From contig OX579641.1 in the NCBI GenBank assembly GCA_951230915.1, positions 6,448,001-6,512,000 of the forward strand: a stretch of 64,000 nucleotides of DNA. Direction: 5' to 3'. Both the position numbers and the translations under genes were made by a program. Of the stretch, positions 33,031 to 46,088 are shown piece by piece. The notes under the pieces are model-generated. The model saw nothing but the letters and a program-made list of their open reading frames with translations, did no database searches and had not been told where the DNA came from. The stretch's first letter is position 1; every line of letters begins with the position of its first letter. The DNA comes from Antitrichia curtipendula (taxonomy: Eukaryota > Streptophyta > Bryopsida > Hypnales > Leucodontaceae).

Positions 33031-33964
33031 CCCCTAAAGGCCCAAGGCCTTTTTTTCTGCCAAAAACACCCAAAACTGCCACATTTTTAGCAAAGAGTGA
33101 AAAAAAATCAAAAATGTTTTTTTTGCACATCTAACCGTAGGATCTTACACCTAACTAGTATGAGAATGTGTGGAAAAAATTTCAGAATTCTTGACCGCAC
33201 AGATTGCAAGATATCTACGTTTAAAGTGAAAAGAACAAAATTTTCAGCACATTGTGGGACTGGATTTTTTGACTTTGAACATTTTTAACTTAAAATTTTT
33301 GCACTATAGAGTTTTGAGCTTTAAATCTCTATAGTGGAGAATTGAGTTGAGAGTCTAATTAAAAAAAATAAAATCAAAAAAACATAATTTTCATTATTAA
33401 AAAAATTGTTAAAGAGAAGTAGATACGAGATAGAAGGAAAATCTAAAGTATTTATATATTTTAGATGGAATTAAAATGCACTAATCCCTATGGTGAGATT
33501 GTTCTAGCAAGTAAACTAAATCATGCAAAAAAAAAAAAATTGAAAAATTTGAAAAATTGCATTTAGAAATGAATCCTACAAGTTATTTTTTCAAAAAGAT
33601 GCTCTAAGTGCCCGAAAAACAAGAATGTCCATAACTTTCTCATAACAAATCCAAATGAAATGAATAAAAGCTTTCCATATAGACAAAAATATAATCTATG
33701 AGAAAAAAATACTAAAAACAAATAAAAAATAAAAAAGTGCAATTTTTTTTTGCTGCCCGCACTGCCCCCCGTCCCCTGTTTTGAGCTTATTTGGTCATAA
33801 CTTTTGTTACCGGGCACCGGTTGTGAAAAAAATTATATTCCCACGTAGCTAATCAACTTTTCTACCTCCAAAAAAAGTTTCAAAAACTCAGGAGAAAATT
33901 GCAGCCCGTAGGTACCTGCCCAAAAACGCATTTGTCCCCCGAAGGGACAATGGGCTTTTAGGGG
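33031..33964 (+). mobile_element. piggyBac-like TTAA non-autonomous element, copy 1
   Basis: Flanked on both sides by TTAA (33027-33030 and 33965-33968). Inverted ends are CCCCTAAAGGCCCA and CCCCTAAAAGCCCATT. TTAA duplication and CCC-starting ends are the hallmarks of the piggyBac superfamily. The 934-bp body has no transposase. A second copy in opposite orientation lies at 34502-35411 and a decayed one at 61353-62269. Confidence 0.85.
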
Positions 33965-33968
33965 TTAA

Positions 33969-34497
33969 GCTTAACCGGGATTTCAGAATAATTCATTCAA
34001 CATTTTGAAAAGATTTCTTTATTGTTTTTTTTATCATCCATTTAAATATATCAATATTGTTCAATTCATTCAAACCATTTCTCTTGGCATTCCATTATCC
34101 AATCTAGTGAACTCTAAAAGGACAAGATCTCTCACCAAGATATTTTATCAAAAATGATGTGACTTTTTACCAATAGATACATTAGATGTTTTTTCAGGCC
34201 TCTAAAAGACTGTTTTGGAGTTATTCCACTTGCTAGTAACCACACCAACGCAACAAGATTATTAAATAATTCAAAAACTAAAAAAAAAACATAAATAAAA
34301 TACAAAAATGGAAAACATTTCAAAAACATTTCAAAATAATGATTTAAAAGAATATTTAAAAATTAATTAAATGTTATTTCCTAGACATAGCAATCTCTTG
34401 ACCATGTCAAACTATTGGTGTGGCTATGTCCCCGCCTTCCCCATAGTTTGAAAACTTACAGTCTTCCAAAGGCCCAAATAAACATCTAATGCATTAT
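33969..34497. other. Spacer between two TTAA elements
   Basis: AT-rich, no gene or repeat recognised. Confidence 0.45.
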
Positions 34498-34501
34498 TTA
34501 A

Positions 34502-35411
34502 CCCCTAAAGGACCATTGTCCCTTCGAGGGAAAAATGGAATTTCGGGCAGGTACCTGCGGGCTGAATTTTTGTCGTGATTTTTTGAATTTTTTTTTGAAG
34601 ATAGAAAAATTGATTAGCTTTCTAAGAATATAATTTTTTTCACAATTGGTGCCCAGGAACAAAAGTTATGAAAAAATAAGCTCAAAACAGGGGTCGAAGG
34701 GCAGCAAAAAAGATCTTGCAATTTTTGTTTTTTTCTAATTTTTTTTCTTATAGATTACATTTTTGTCTATCTAAAGAGCTTTGATTCATTTCATTTGGAT
34801 TTGTTATGAGAAAGTTATGGACAATCTTGTTTTTTGGGTACTTAGAGCATCTTCCTGAAAAAATAACTTGTAAGATTCATTTCTGAATGCAATTTTTATA
34901 ATTTAAAAAAAATAAAGTTCCACAAGGTTTAGTTTTTTTGCGAGAACAATCTCACCATTGGGATTAGTGCTTTTTAATTCTATATAAAAGATATTAATAT
35001 TTTAGATTTTCTTTCTATCTTGTACCTACTTCTCCTTAACAATTTTTTTAATAATGAAAATTAAGTTTTTTTGGATTTTTTTTTTCCCTAGACTCTCAAC
35101 TCAATTCTCCACTATAAAGGTTAAAAGCTCAAAACTCTGTAGTGCAAAACATTTAAGTTAAAAATGTTCAAAGTCATAAAATCTAGTCCTGCAATGTGCT
35201 GAAAAACTTGTTTTTTTCACTTTAAACGCAGATATCTTGCAATCTGTGCGGTCAAAAATTCTGAAATTTTTTCCACACATTTTCATACTAGTTAGGTATA
35301 AGATCCTATGGTTAGATGTGAAAAAAAAAATTCAATTTCTTTTACTCTTTGCTATAGAAATGGCAATTTTGAGTGTTTTTTGGCAAAAAAATGGCCTTGG
35401 TCCTTTAAGGG
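34502..35411 (-). mobile_element. piggyBac-like TTAA non-autonomous element, copy 2 (inverted)
   Basis: TTAA flanks at 34498-34501 and 35412-35415. Ends are CCCCTAAAGGACCATTGTCC and (inverted) CCCTTAAAGGACC. The interior aligns inversely with 33031-33964, for example CAGATTGCAAGATATC versus its complement near 35225-35245. The two copies could pair as a large inverted repeat of about 2.4 kb. Confidence 0.85.
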
Positions 35412-35415
35412 TTAA

Positions 35416-36082
35416 TTCTATTTGGCAACCATTTTTTGGTTGCAAGCAACCTTATACTTTTAAATAGCTTCCAAATGTTTAAAAACAAGTTTAAAATGCT
35501 CAAAGTTCATCTTCCAAAAGAGAACATTTTTATGCCACATCTTTATGTCAAGTAAAGGTGAAGTTTGGTCGTTGGAAGGAATTTTGATAAAATCCTTCAA
35601 TGCTCCCTACCTTGGGATTTTTTTCAAAATTCCACCTTCACCATGTGTATAAGATTAACTACCCTAAAACCATCTATCATCCAAAACCGCCATTTATAAA
35701 GGGCACCTAATTCTAGTTGACTAGACATTGTTTACTATAGAAGGCAAACAATTTTTGAATAGATTGAATTAGTGTGGTTTTTGAGACTACATGATTGCAA
35801 AATTGAACATGCAATGCAAGGTGATAGAGACAACAAGGGCATTTCAATATAAATAACTTGGGTACACAGATACGTCTGACAAATTTTAGAAATTCAATGA
35901 AGATAATAGTTTTAGTGCAGCAAATGCATTCGAAGATTTCCAAGGGGATTCTAGGAAGCTTTGTGTGTAGGCAAAAGTAGATAGAGAATGATTATGGGCT
36001 ATTCTTTTACAACTTAGAGACTGTCCACTAACTTTGATAAATTGTATGATTTCCATGGTTTGACCTCTAAACATGATTCCAT
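35416..36082. other. Intergenic spacer
   Basis: AT-rich, no gene supported; the short minus-strand frames show no domain. Confidence 0.4.
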
Positions 36083-36385
36083 CATTAGATGTTTTTTGGG
36101 GGGTCTAGAGGGCCGTTTTGGGCTGTTCCTGGCGTTGTTCCCTTGGCAGTAAAAGAACGGCCGCTATCATAATTTCTTTTTTGAAAAAAAAAAATTTAAT
36201 TTTAAAAAAAATCTTAAAATAAAAAGAGAAGATGAAATTTTTTTTTTTTTAATAAATAAATATATATGACATGGTAGTCCCTCTGCCACATCATGCAGCT
36301 ACTGCGACATAGTTCCAAGCAGTTCCAGAGTCTGGGAACCTTGGGGAACTTACAGCCCTCTATAAGGACTGAAAATCATGTAATG
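36083..36385 (+). mobile_element. CATTA-ended MITE, copy 2
   Basis: Begins CATTAGATGTTTTTTGGGGG and ends ATCATGTAATG. It shares GAGGGCCGTTTTGG, GTAAAAGAACGGCC and GTCTGGGAACC strings with copies 1 and 3 and is about 303 bp. No target duplication is seen. Confidence 0.8.
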
Positions 36386-37587
36386 TTGCATTTATTTAGG
36401 CTAGCATTGAACTATTCAATGTTTGAAAAATATTGGCAACATTCAAGGTGCCTCCAATATATTGCAATCATAAGTCAACTCCGTGGTAGCATGGTTTGGC
36501 TAGGATGAGACTTTCATATGAACTTTATATAATTTGAAGTCTCAATAACTTTTTGAAGGTAACAACTTCATAACAATTGCAAAATAAGAAAGTTACCATT
36601 TTATGAATATTTTTTAATAAATATTTAAAAATATTAAAAGTAAAGGAGGAGTTAACCTTTGAAGACCAAAAGTATTTGATGGATGACTTCATTGTTCACT
36701 ATAGACCTAAGTACACAAGTCTTGAACTATACAATCCTAATTATAATAATTTATAATGGATTTTAGTCCAATCTCAAGGGATATAATTTGTTTTATTTTC
36801 AAAAATTCTTGTAAACCTTTTAATAAAGAACCCAAAAATATAATTACATACATTAAATGAATTATTTTTGAGGACAATAATAGCATTAAAAACCTAATTG
36901 TATATGAGTTTTTAACACATACATTATGGAACAAGCTATCCAATTTGAGGGTCTTTTTAATAAAATTTTAATTCTGTAAATTCAAAATAAAACATTGTGA
37001 CTGAATTAGAATTGGAATAAAATTTTTGTATGGATTTTAAAAACTATACATAGGTATTTCAATTCTTCTTATATATATTGTGATTTTCTTAAATAAATAT
37101 GCAACCCAACATTTTTTACATTTCATTTTATTTTATTTGGTCTTCACCTAACATTTTTATTTTTTTAATTTGATATTATTTTTACAAAAATTGTCCTCTA
37201 AGCCATTTTGATGTTGATGACCTTGCATATATAATATAAGAGTTGCGTACTCAAGACTTTGGAAACAAAGAATGTACCAACTAGTTCAATAATTGAAGCA
37301 TTTTGGTGACTACCTCAATCATAGAAGGTCACTAATCCTTGAGTGCCTCATTGCCTTAAATTTGGCCTCTCTAAATTAAAAGATTTCTTTGTTTGACTAT
37401 TATAATTTTTTTAAACGATATAGTCAAAGGACATGTCTTTTTTCTTTGAGCTTAGGGCTTGTCTCCACTACCAATTGGTACAATCAATTTATGTGAATTC
37501 CTTTTAGGTAATAGTTTGAATGAGTTTTGAAGGGTCTAGATTTCAATAAACATGTAATGGGCGCTCAGGGGTTAAAGGCTAAATAAA
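36386..37587. other. AT-rich intergenic region
   Basis: No gene or complete repeat recognised. A stray CAGGGGTTAAAGG at about 37566 resembles one end of the TTAA family. Confidence 0.4.
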
Positions 37588-37589
37588 TA

Positions 37590-37836
37590 CTCCCTTCGTT
37601 CTAAAATGACTCTACAATTTGGTTGATATTCTTTTAGCAAATTTCATTGACCATATTATAAAAAATAATTAAAAAAGATTTTTAATCTTATATCATTAGA
37701 ATCAATGAAGAATACTACATGTGTTCACTGCAATCTAAATAAAATCAGACATAAGGAAGTATTTTTTGACCTACTGAAAACAACCTTAAAAAGATATGAC
37801 ATTCAAAAGTAGACAATCATTTTGGGACAAAGGAAG
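37590..37836. mobile_element. Stowaway-like (Tc1/mariner) MITE
   Basis: Starts CTCCCTTCGTTCTAAAATGA and its inverted right end reads CTTCCTTTGTCCCAAAATGA. TA lies on both sides (37588-37589 and 37837-37838). Size 247 bp, non-coding. Terminal consensus, TA target and size match plant Stowaway elements. Confidence 0.9.
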
Positions 37837-37838
37837 TA

Positions 37839-39997
37839 ATAAGCTAAGTTATAGTGCAGTCACACACAATTTGTCATTTTTGCACTTGACCAAGTGCACT
37901 CACCTTATGCCCAATGTCTATGCCAAGTGGTATACTTGCCAAGTGCCCCCCTTGTTAGTGATGAGACAAATTTGCCCATATGATTGGTAATTGCAATTTT
38001 ATAAGGCCAGGTATAAAAATGAAATCTTTTGCACATCAAGAAAATTTATCCTTACAATAGGCATGTTATATTTGTGGTGGATGAAATATGCTCATTATCC
38101 TCAAAGTCATTGAATGATTTAAGCTTTAATTTGTTATATTCTCCATTTTTTCCTCTTTGGAACAAAAAAACAGGAAATAATAAAATTGGAGCTTATAGCA
38201 TTTCAATGATTTCATCAACTAAAAAAAATTTCATTAATTTGGTTGGAGCTACCAATTCTATGAAAAATTCTTACTATTTGTGTTTTTTGAAGTACCAAAC
38301 AATTTTTAGTATATCACAAATTTATGTTGATTCAATATGATTATTGAAGTTAAATCTGTTTAGCCCTCTCCTCTAAAGATAGGTTGTTGTAAATCTACTT
38401 GTGACCCAATTTCAACAAAATGAGCTTAATTATTGCATTATTGTATCTTAGACTCTCTAAGATCAAATATTTTTGGAATGCTAAATTATAAATAAGACCA
38501 TTCTAGATTTGCATCCTACCATAATACATTTGCCTAGAATTGGGCAGAATTGGGTCAATGTTGCTTTTACAACAATCTACTTTACGTTATAATCAATTAT
38601 TATATATATGGATGATAATTATTCCTAAAGTTTTTGCATCCAAAAATTTGACAATCATTTTGTCAAATTTAATTTAGCTTTCAAATTATTCATTTTTGTA
38701 TCTCCAATAGTGATTATTAAACCCAAACTTGTTTAGCCGATCTATGGTGATGCATATTCTTCTTCTTGTTGATTAACACGAGGTAGAGTAGGTGTGAAAG
38801 ACAAGAAGACACACCTTGACCATGCATTTGAGGTCATTTGACTAAAGTTATGAAATGAAACTACAACTTGGCCATGAAATTTTGAGATCAAACGACTAAA
38901 GCCATGAAATGAAGTCATGACATGTGCAAAAAATCAATAGAAATGATTTCACATACTTGCAGTTATGAAATGAAGGCACATGAAGGCACACAAGTGTAGC
39001 CACAACTATTGCTTCAAGGAATTTGTGTGTTCCTTCATTCACAATGCATTGTTTGAATGAAATTTTAAAATGAATTTGACCTTAAAGATTTGAAGATTTT
39101 TTTCAAGTCCAAATTTAATTTAAAAATTATTTTGTATATTATATTTTATTGCCAATGGTGTGAATGTTTTAGTAAGGATAATAATCATGAGAACCTATAC
39201 TGCATTTGAAAAAATCTATTTCCAACACAATATTTTAACACATCTATTTAAAATTTGTTTTGTATACTCAAATTGTGCCCATCAATAAGTGTAATTCAAG
39301 TAAAGATTAAGTGCAATATTCAAATTGGGTATAATGATAGAGATATGATTTGATAATCATTAAAATTATGTATTAGTTTCCAAAGTAGATTTTCTTTAAA
39401 TTTTTATGACCATTGAAGCTTTTACTTCATGTTTTATTTGAATTTATTGTTCCCTGGCATGCTTGTTTTCCACATGAAGTAACCTATTTCAATGGCCATT
39501 ATTTTGGAGTTCTCACTTCCATGTGATCAAGGGTTGAATTTCCGCTACCAAGGTCTCCTGTACGAAAAACGGCCCCCCCCCCCAAAATATTTAATCTTCA
39601 TGAGCATCAAAGGTAGCAAGGAGAACATCAAAATCCTAATTACTATTTTAAAATTACTATTTCTACCCTTTCTTTCTTGGTTAAATCTCAAATCATCTTA
39701 ATACACATGATTATTGATATAATTTTCTTTGTACATTATTGACATAATTGACATAATTTTCTGTAGAAATTCTACAATAAACTTATTTTTTTACTATTGA
39801 GAAAAAAATCTAAACATATAGAATAAAAATAATTTTTGCATGTATTACTATATGAAGGCTTTAATTATCAATTAACAATACAAAAGCTAATTGATTTAAC
39901 TTGATAGAGGTAATTTGACTTTTAAATCATAGGCCAAGATTTTTAGGTTGTAAAATATAAAATAATCACTTAAAAAATATTTCACACTATTCTCTGT

Positions 39998-39999
<2 letters not shown>
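37839..39999. other. AT-rich intergenic region
   Basis: No gene supported. A G-poor C10 run at about 39572-39581 and repeated CATGAAAT strings near 38850-38960 are the only oddities. Confidence 0.4.

Positions 40000-40050
<51 letters not shown>
40000..40050. repeat. (TA)n microsatellite
   Basis: About 24 uninterrupted TA units. Confidence 0.97.
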
Positions 40051-40052
<2 letters not shown>

Positions 40053-40250
40053 TATTGATGAGAGATTTGAAACTATGGAGATACATGGATTCATCCTCTC
40101 TTAGGGTGCAAAATTATTGTGGGGTTGCAGGGGACTTTCAAACTGAGAATCAATGGGAGCTTGGAAAGAAGGCAAGGCCCTTTTGTCAGAAAACACATGC
40201 CATAGACCATGTGGCGCACTCATTTTAGAGAGTATCGTTGGAAATGCTCT

Positions 40251-40860
40251 TAAGGTAGTATGCTCTAAAAGTACCCACCTTCTTCAGACCGACCTATTTT
40301 AAGATGGAGAATGGAGATGGGGTGATTCTTAAATGGACCACTTTAGCAATTGAATGCATGGGGGAAACATTATTTTTCTATTGCAAGAGTCAATCACATT
40401 ACATGTTTTTCAGCCCCTGTAGAGGGCTTCGAGTTCCCCAGGATTCCCAGACTCTGAAACTGTCTGGAACTGCGCCGCCGCAGCTGCGTGACGTGGCCGA
40501 GCGACTGCGACGTCATACAAAAAAAAATAAAAAAATTCAAAAAAAAATAAAAAATTGTTATTCCATTTTAAGATTTTAAGATTTTTTTTCTTTTTTTTTC
40601 ATTTTTTTCAAAAAAAAATTCTGACAGAGGCCGTTCTTTTGCTGCCAGGGGAACAGCGCCAGGATTAGGCCCGAAACGGCCCTCCAGACCCCTCCAAAAT
40701 CATCTAATGTTGTCTTTGATTTTTGTACATCTCTTTACAAGTTGCAAGTGGACAAATTTTGAAAGACCTATGTTCACAAATAGGTACCTATGCCCCAAAT
40801 CTTTGAAAATTTATTAGTAATTTCAAAATGTTTGAAAAATACAAAACCACTTGTGTTTAG
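40251..40860 (-). mobile_element. AAGGTA-ended MITE, inverted copy split by an insertion
   Basis: Aligns inversely with 19730-20019: it starts TAAGGTAGTATGCTCTAAAA and runs to AAAACCACTTGTGTTTAG. It lacks the terminal 130 or so bases present at 19606-19730. The CATTA-ended MITE copy 3 interrupts it at 40397-40709. Confidence 0.8.
40397..40709 (-). mobile_element. CATTA-ended MITE, copy 3 (nested)
   Basis: Reads CATTACATGTTTTTCAGCCC ... CATCTAATG, the inverse of copies 1 and 2. It lies inside the AAGGTA-ended repeat. The uninterrupted repeat at 19.87 kb gives the empty site CAATCA|TTGTCT, so insertion appears exact, with no target duplication. Confidence 0.85.
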
Positions 40861-41996
40861 TGATCCTAGAATACGTATACCATATTTTCAAGAAAAGCTA
40901 CAACAAGGTGTCTCAAAGAGATGCTTCCGCAAAATAGAAGAGTACTAGTAAAAGTCGCCTAATAAAATTCTTAGGAAATGGTGGAATTTTGAACAAACTT
41001 TATTGTCTTTGGTAAAGTGCAACTTGCAACAATTTCAAACTCAACGTGTGTAAATATGACTAATTGGATTTTGCATTGTTGTCTGTCACTGCTAAGTGCT
41101 GTGAAATTTTTTACAAAAATGGCAATTTTTTGGATTTGAGTTGTGTGAGACTGAATATGGTTTTCGGCTTTTATTTGCACTTTGCACCTTGCACTTTGCA
41201 GTGAAGTTAAACATGCACAAAGGAAGCTTCAATGAAGTTAAACATGCACAAAGGAAGCTTCAATGAAGTTGAACATACACATGCTCCAATCAATATTAAT
41301 GAAGCCGCACATACAAAAAGAAAGCTTCAATCAAGTTGAACATATGGAAATCAAACCTCCAAGAACTTGAATAATGAATATATTCAGAATATAGAAACCA
41401 AACTTACATGAAGATGAACTGTGAATATACATTGATAAAGTTTCTATAAAGCTCTTACATTCCATGTACTAATTCCCAAACCCCAATCACAAGAACACGA
41501 ACTTAATACAAGATTGAAATTACCCACAACACCCCCAATCAATTATACCTTGAATACCTCCATATAAGAATTTGACGCCAAATCTATATACACAAGAGCA
41601 TGAAGTAAAAACAAGTGACATAAACTGAAAATTCCATTAACAAGGGAATTCAACATTTCTTGTTGAATCAGCAAGATTGCCCAAATTACAGTATTAGTGA
41701 TCTGTACAACACTAAACAAAGAAGCCACATTAGAAAATCAAGTTAGAATGCCTATGAAATTGATGAAGCTCCCGGAAGTTGATGATGCCCCTTCCCACAA
41801 TTCATGTGCTCCAAGTGTGCATTGCCAAGCAAGTCTAAGCCATTAACTTCAATGTCAAGGAAAATAACAATCCTGAGGCCAAACACTAGCCTAATCTCAT
41901 GAAAACTAAGGTTTGTAAAAGGGGTAGGATATAGATGCACCGGTTTGGGAATCACACAACCCCGTGTTGGCCCACTTTTACGGCATTTTTCCAAAA
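40861..41996. other. Intergenic region with a short tandem repeat
   Basis: Contains about 2.5 copies of a 31-bp unit (TGAAGTTAAACATGCACAAA + GGAAGCTTCAA) at 41200-41281. Otherwise no gene is supported. Confidence 0.6.
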
Positions 41997-44500
41997 CTAA
42001 ATAGCCTCCTTGTATGGAAAATTTTTCAAAGTATAATAGTTTTGGCCAAACATGCATACTACGAGTGGCAAGTGTTTGCCCAGACGATTCCTTTGGCAGG
42101 ATTTGAGAAACTTCAACATGGAAAAGCAACTCTCATCTTCCACCAACCCTAGAACCAGACAGTAGCCGATTTTTGCGAACTTCAAGTACTCGGAAATGAG
42201 TTTCCACAAATGCCGCGATTGTGACAAGCTCTGGGATTTACGTTGGACGTTGAAGCACAAATAACATTACAATTAGCTCTCATGGTGATTTTGAATAACC
42301 CCTGCTAGTTATCCAAATTTGAACGAGAAAGAAGCTCAAGTGCTGTGTAGCTGATTCCACCTTCATGCAGCGGCTTCCCTGCATTCAGAAGTTTAGGGTG
42401 AGAATAGAATTTTTTTTGGGATTAATAAATGGTGACCAAAGTTTTCATCCGCCCTTGGCTACTTCTAATACTGTGGATATTATTTCGAACACATCAACCA
42501 ACTCCTGCTACATGAATCGCCTATCCAGTTCCTAAAAAAGAGAATAGGCAATCTCGTAGGCGATCTCTGCTAGTTCGATAGAATGGAAGTCAGGAAACAT
42601 TCAAGAACCAAAGAAAAAACTAAAAGAAGAAGCTGAAAGGAACTCAAGACAATATGGGAGAGCAAACCAACATCATGCTATTCATGCTTCAACAACATAA
42701 AAGATTGAATACCAAAGGCAAGTAGCTAAGCACACTACCAACAAGCACAACAACTCATCTAATTACCAAAGAAGACACAAACTGGAAATGAAGGCCAATG
42801 CACAACATGGAGAATGAAGAATTGATAACCTCATTCCAGCAAAAATGTGATTCCCTGCCGTCATCTTGCAGTGGTAGCGGGCCAAAACAATTGTGCACCT
42901 GAAATTATACAGCAAGTGCAAACCACCACTGCCCTCAAAGAACTCGCTGAACTGCTTTGGGATTTTGGCTTAGGAAAGTGAAATCAGTTTCTGATAACGC
43001 TTGAACTCAGGCATGGAAAATGCTATTGTTTCATCTATAAACATCCTGGCCAAATTGGCCTAATATACTTTCACATATTGCAAGAAATCACAAATGAATA
43101 TGTCACGAGCCTGCGACAGTTTGATAAGGCAATGGACAGTATTCAAAAGTAGGATGAAGTACAACAAATACAGTAAGACCTCAATGTCAACAAGGTAATC
43201 GAAGTTGGTAGCCGTAGCAGCACTAGATTTGCTGCCACCAGCTCCCGACATGTCAAGCGACATTTTCACCATAAGAGTTTTGTACTCCAACATAATGCGT
43301 TGGGCTAGGCTCCGTATAGAAATCCATTGAGTATCCACGTTCCTCAACATCTTATTTGCCTTAGTTTCTATGAAATTGGCCAGTTTTTGTAATTCAGTGT
43401 GTTGCTTGTGTGTGCGGCAAAAGTAAGCATAGAGTGATTGACAGAGGGCCTCCAAATGAGACACTATAGGATAGTTGAACAAAGTCTCAACTACAAGATT
43501 GATGCAATGAGTAGCACAACTGGCTCTGATGCAAAACGGTGCCCATTTCTCTCAAATCTAGGTAGCCATCCTAGTTTTCGGTCCTTGAAAAGTGCTTATC
43601 CCATCTGCCCCAAAGGACACAAGCCTATCTGCAATTTGCTCACGTATAAGACCTCCCTTGCCAAGTAGGGAATGCATAATGACATCAATGAAGTGATTTA
43701 CAGTTCCACTGTCAGAACCACAAGAAAGATGGAGGAGGTGCGGGATTCTCTTCCAGGACTTCACAACATAAACATGTACCTCAACCCATGAAGTACTATC
43801 CACTGCCATTACCTCATCAACACTTATGGACACAAACCGAGAAAACTACACCACAACTTTGAGGACAGCCATGATGGAACCGTGAAGGTATTCACTCATT
43901 TCCCAACCAGATGTTTTGGACCAATGCTTTCTAGGTACTACATATTTAACCTTCAGATACCTTAGTAAATGTTGTTGCCTTTCATAATTGCACATAGGAC
44001 AACCGAAACTAAGAACCTGGAATAAGGTAGAGAATTGTACTTCTTTCCTGCTTGCTTTGCCCTCCAAGTCTACCACCAGTTGGTCCACAACAATACCAAC
44101 AGCCGTCACCCCACCCAAAGCTTGCTGAATTGAAGATGTTTGCAATTGCGCTTCACGTACTTGTCGCCTTTTTTCAAATCTGCAAAGGGCTTGCCATCGA
44201 ATTTGCATGTCCGTTTTCCCTCATAGTTCTCAAGGTTGTTGCCTTTGGGGACGTTGATTATCTTCCAACCATTAATGCTTCTACAACTCTTGCGAACAAC
44301 CCCAGTGACATTTCTTGCAGAATCAAATTCGCCTTTAGCTCAAGCGAATTTATAAGACCAAACCTCTTGCCACCTTCTCGTCACAGTGGTCAGGGTAGTT
44401 TTTCCTCTTTTGTGCGCCTTGGATTTCTTCTTCTGCTTTTCATCATTCACCTCAAGCGCTGCATTGGGAACCTCCGCTGAGACAACCGTTGCCTCAGACA
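41997..44500 (-). pseudogene. Decayed hAT-type transposase
   Basis: The minus strand encodes recognisable pieces in order. A BED-type N-terminal region lies at about 44430-44150 (WQEVWSYKFA with an internal stop, then ARNVTGVVRKSCRS). A core follows at 44208-43558 (GCPMCNYERQQHLLRYLKV, SISVDEVMAVDSTSWVEVHV, LVSFGADGISTFQG) and 43482-43060 (FNYPIVSHLEALCQSLYAYF). The hAT dimerisation tail is at 42260-41997 (LVEDESCFSMLKFLK ... NYYTLKNFPYKEAI). The core pieces share one frame but are cut by stops at about 43846 and 43550-43560. A frameshift occurs near 44200, and the section 43060-42260 is unrecognisable. It belongs to the plant transposase-like family of the hAT superfamily. No terminal repeats found. 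Confidence 0.78.
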
Positions 44501-45961
44501 ACGAGGGAAACCAGGAAAAAAGACAATGGAATTGGTCAATCGCGTCTCCGAGATCAACTGAACCTCTTGAGGCACCGGCAGATATTTGCCCAAACCATGA
44601 CTATTGCATGAAGACCCAAACATCCTGACGTGAAAGTTGTCTGGCAATCTCAACTTGGGCGTCATTGGTCAATTGCAGCACTACACCCGCACTACAAAGT
44701 CCCAAGAGCACAAACAAGAAATACAAGCGCAAAAGTATAGGAAAAAAATGAACAACACCTCAAATGTGCAACAATACAGGAAAGTACAAGTGTAGGGAAA
44801 TAACTGGAAATAAAGTACAAGGATCTTCTTTTAGCATGCGATGCTAATTCACCAAATGCAAGTCAAGCACTTGCAGAAGTGCACCACAAAATCTTGTACA
44901 CAATGCACCGTAAAATCATCCGATTCCACAACACATTACCTAAGAGCTTGCCACCCACATCGGCGTCCAATTTCAAATTTGCAACTTGAAATTCACTACA
45001 ACAATTCCAAGTAACCTCCATTTCACAATTGGAATGAATGCATGGGAGACAATTGAGGCAAACATCTCTCAAATTTTCAAAACAGACAAGAATTGGCGCT
45101 CCCAATTCCAGAAAATGGAGTCGTATAATCGAAGCTCAAGAAGCACACACAATGACAGAATAATTTAACGACTCAGAACTCATTTCAGTGCGCATTTGAA
45201 GTTAATGTGAAACCCAAGAAAACTAATGAGCGCATGTGCTAAACCTGCAGGTGACCAAGGAGAAGACAAGCTGCTAAACTTGGAGGCGGTAGGGAGCTCA
45301 TACCTGCGACATTGACGGCCAAGATGCACTAGCAAACTAAAATCAAACAGCCCAAGTAAAGTTTCTGCGAACCCTAATTGGAACTGGGAGGGATGAACGC
45401 TAACAACAAATTGCAGGAATACGAAGTTTTGCATCCCTATTCAGATGACATTCACAAAATTGCTCAAATCTTGATTTCTGCTTTGAATTCCACAATGTAC
45501 ATTTAGCACGCCCCAAATCTAGGTAAGGTGAAAACACCCATTCCCATCCCTGTACCTTGCCATGGACCCTAGACTCACCCAATTATGTCCCTAGACTTTA
45601 GTTAATCTGTCAGCCAAATGCTTGGCTTTAATTGGCTGACATATTTGAAGGACACTTACCAATATCTTACTGGCTTAAGAGCTGATTTCCGCAGGGTTCA
45701 GTTTTGGGTGCACCTACATGATGGTTCCAGTGATCTAGAGACCCACAACTTTGAAAAATCATAGAAATTACATATGACATCCGAAAAATCTAATTTTTTT
45801 TTGGAAAATTCATGATTTTCTCTCGCTAACATCAGAATTTTTTTATTTTTTTGAAATGATGCCTCCAAGTATGCTGAATTCCTTAAAGTGACGGTTTTGG
45901 GTGCTTCCACCTTAGAAACGAAGCAAAATTTAGCCACATTAGGGAACATTGCTTGTGTTGG
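44501..45961. other. Intergenic region right of the hAT remnant
   Basis: No gene supported; mixed sequence with short open frames only. Part may belong to the decayed transposon. Confidence 0.4.
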
Positions 45962-46088
45962 GTTCCACATCTATTTTTTTTTCTCTTTCTTTCTCTGGAA
46001 AATTATCTAAAAATATTTCTGTCCACGGAAGCCTGTGAAAAAGGCGGACCAGCCTTTAAATGGTCACTTTTAAGAGCATTTTACCTTA
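45962..46088 (-). mobile_element. AAGGTA-ended MITE, terminal fragment
   Basis: Inverse of 19606-19720: GTTCCACATCTATTTTTT ... CTGTCCACGGAAGCCTGTGA, AAGGCGGACCAGCC, ending AAGAGCATTTTACCTTA. Another solitary end (GCTCTTAAATGGTCGCATTA ... CTACCTT) lies at 46170-46206. Confidence 0.8.

Noticed and set aside
33027..35415. One large 2.4-kb inverted-repeat transposon
   Set aside because: Each half has its own TTAA duplication and its own pair of ends, so two separate insertions in opposite orientation explain it better.
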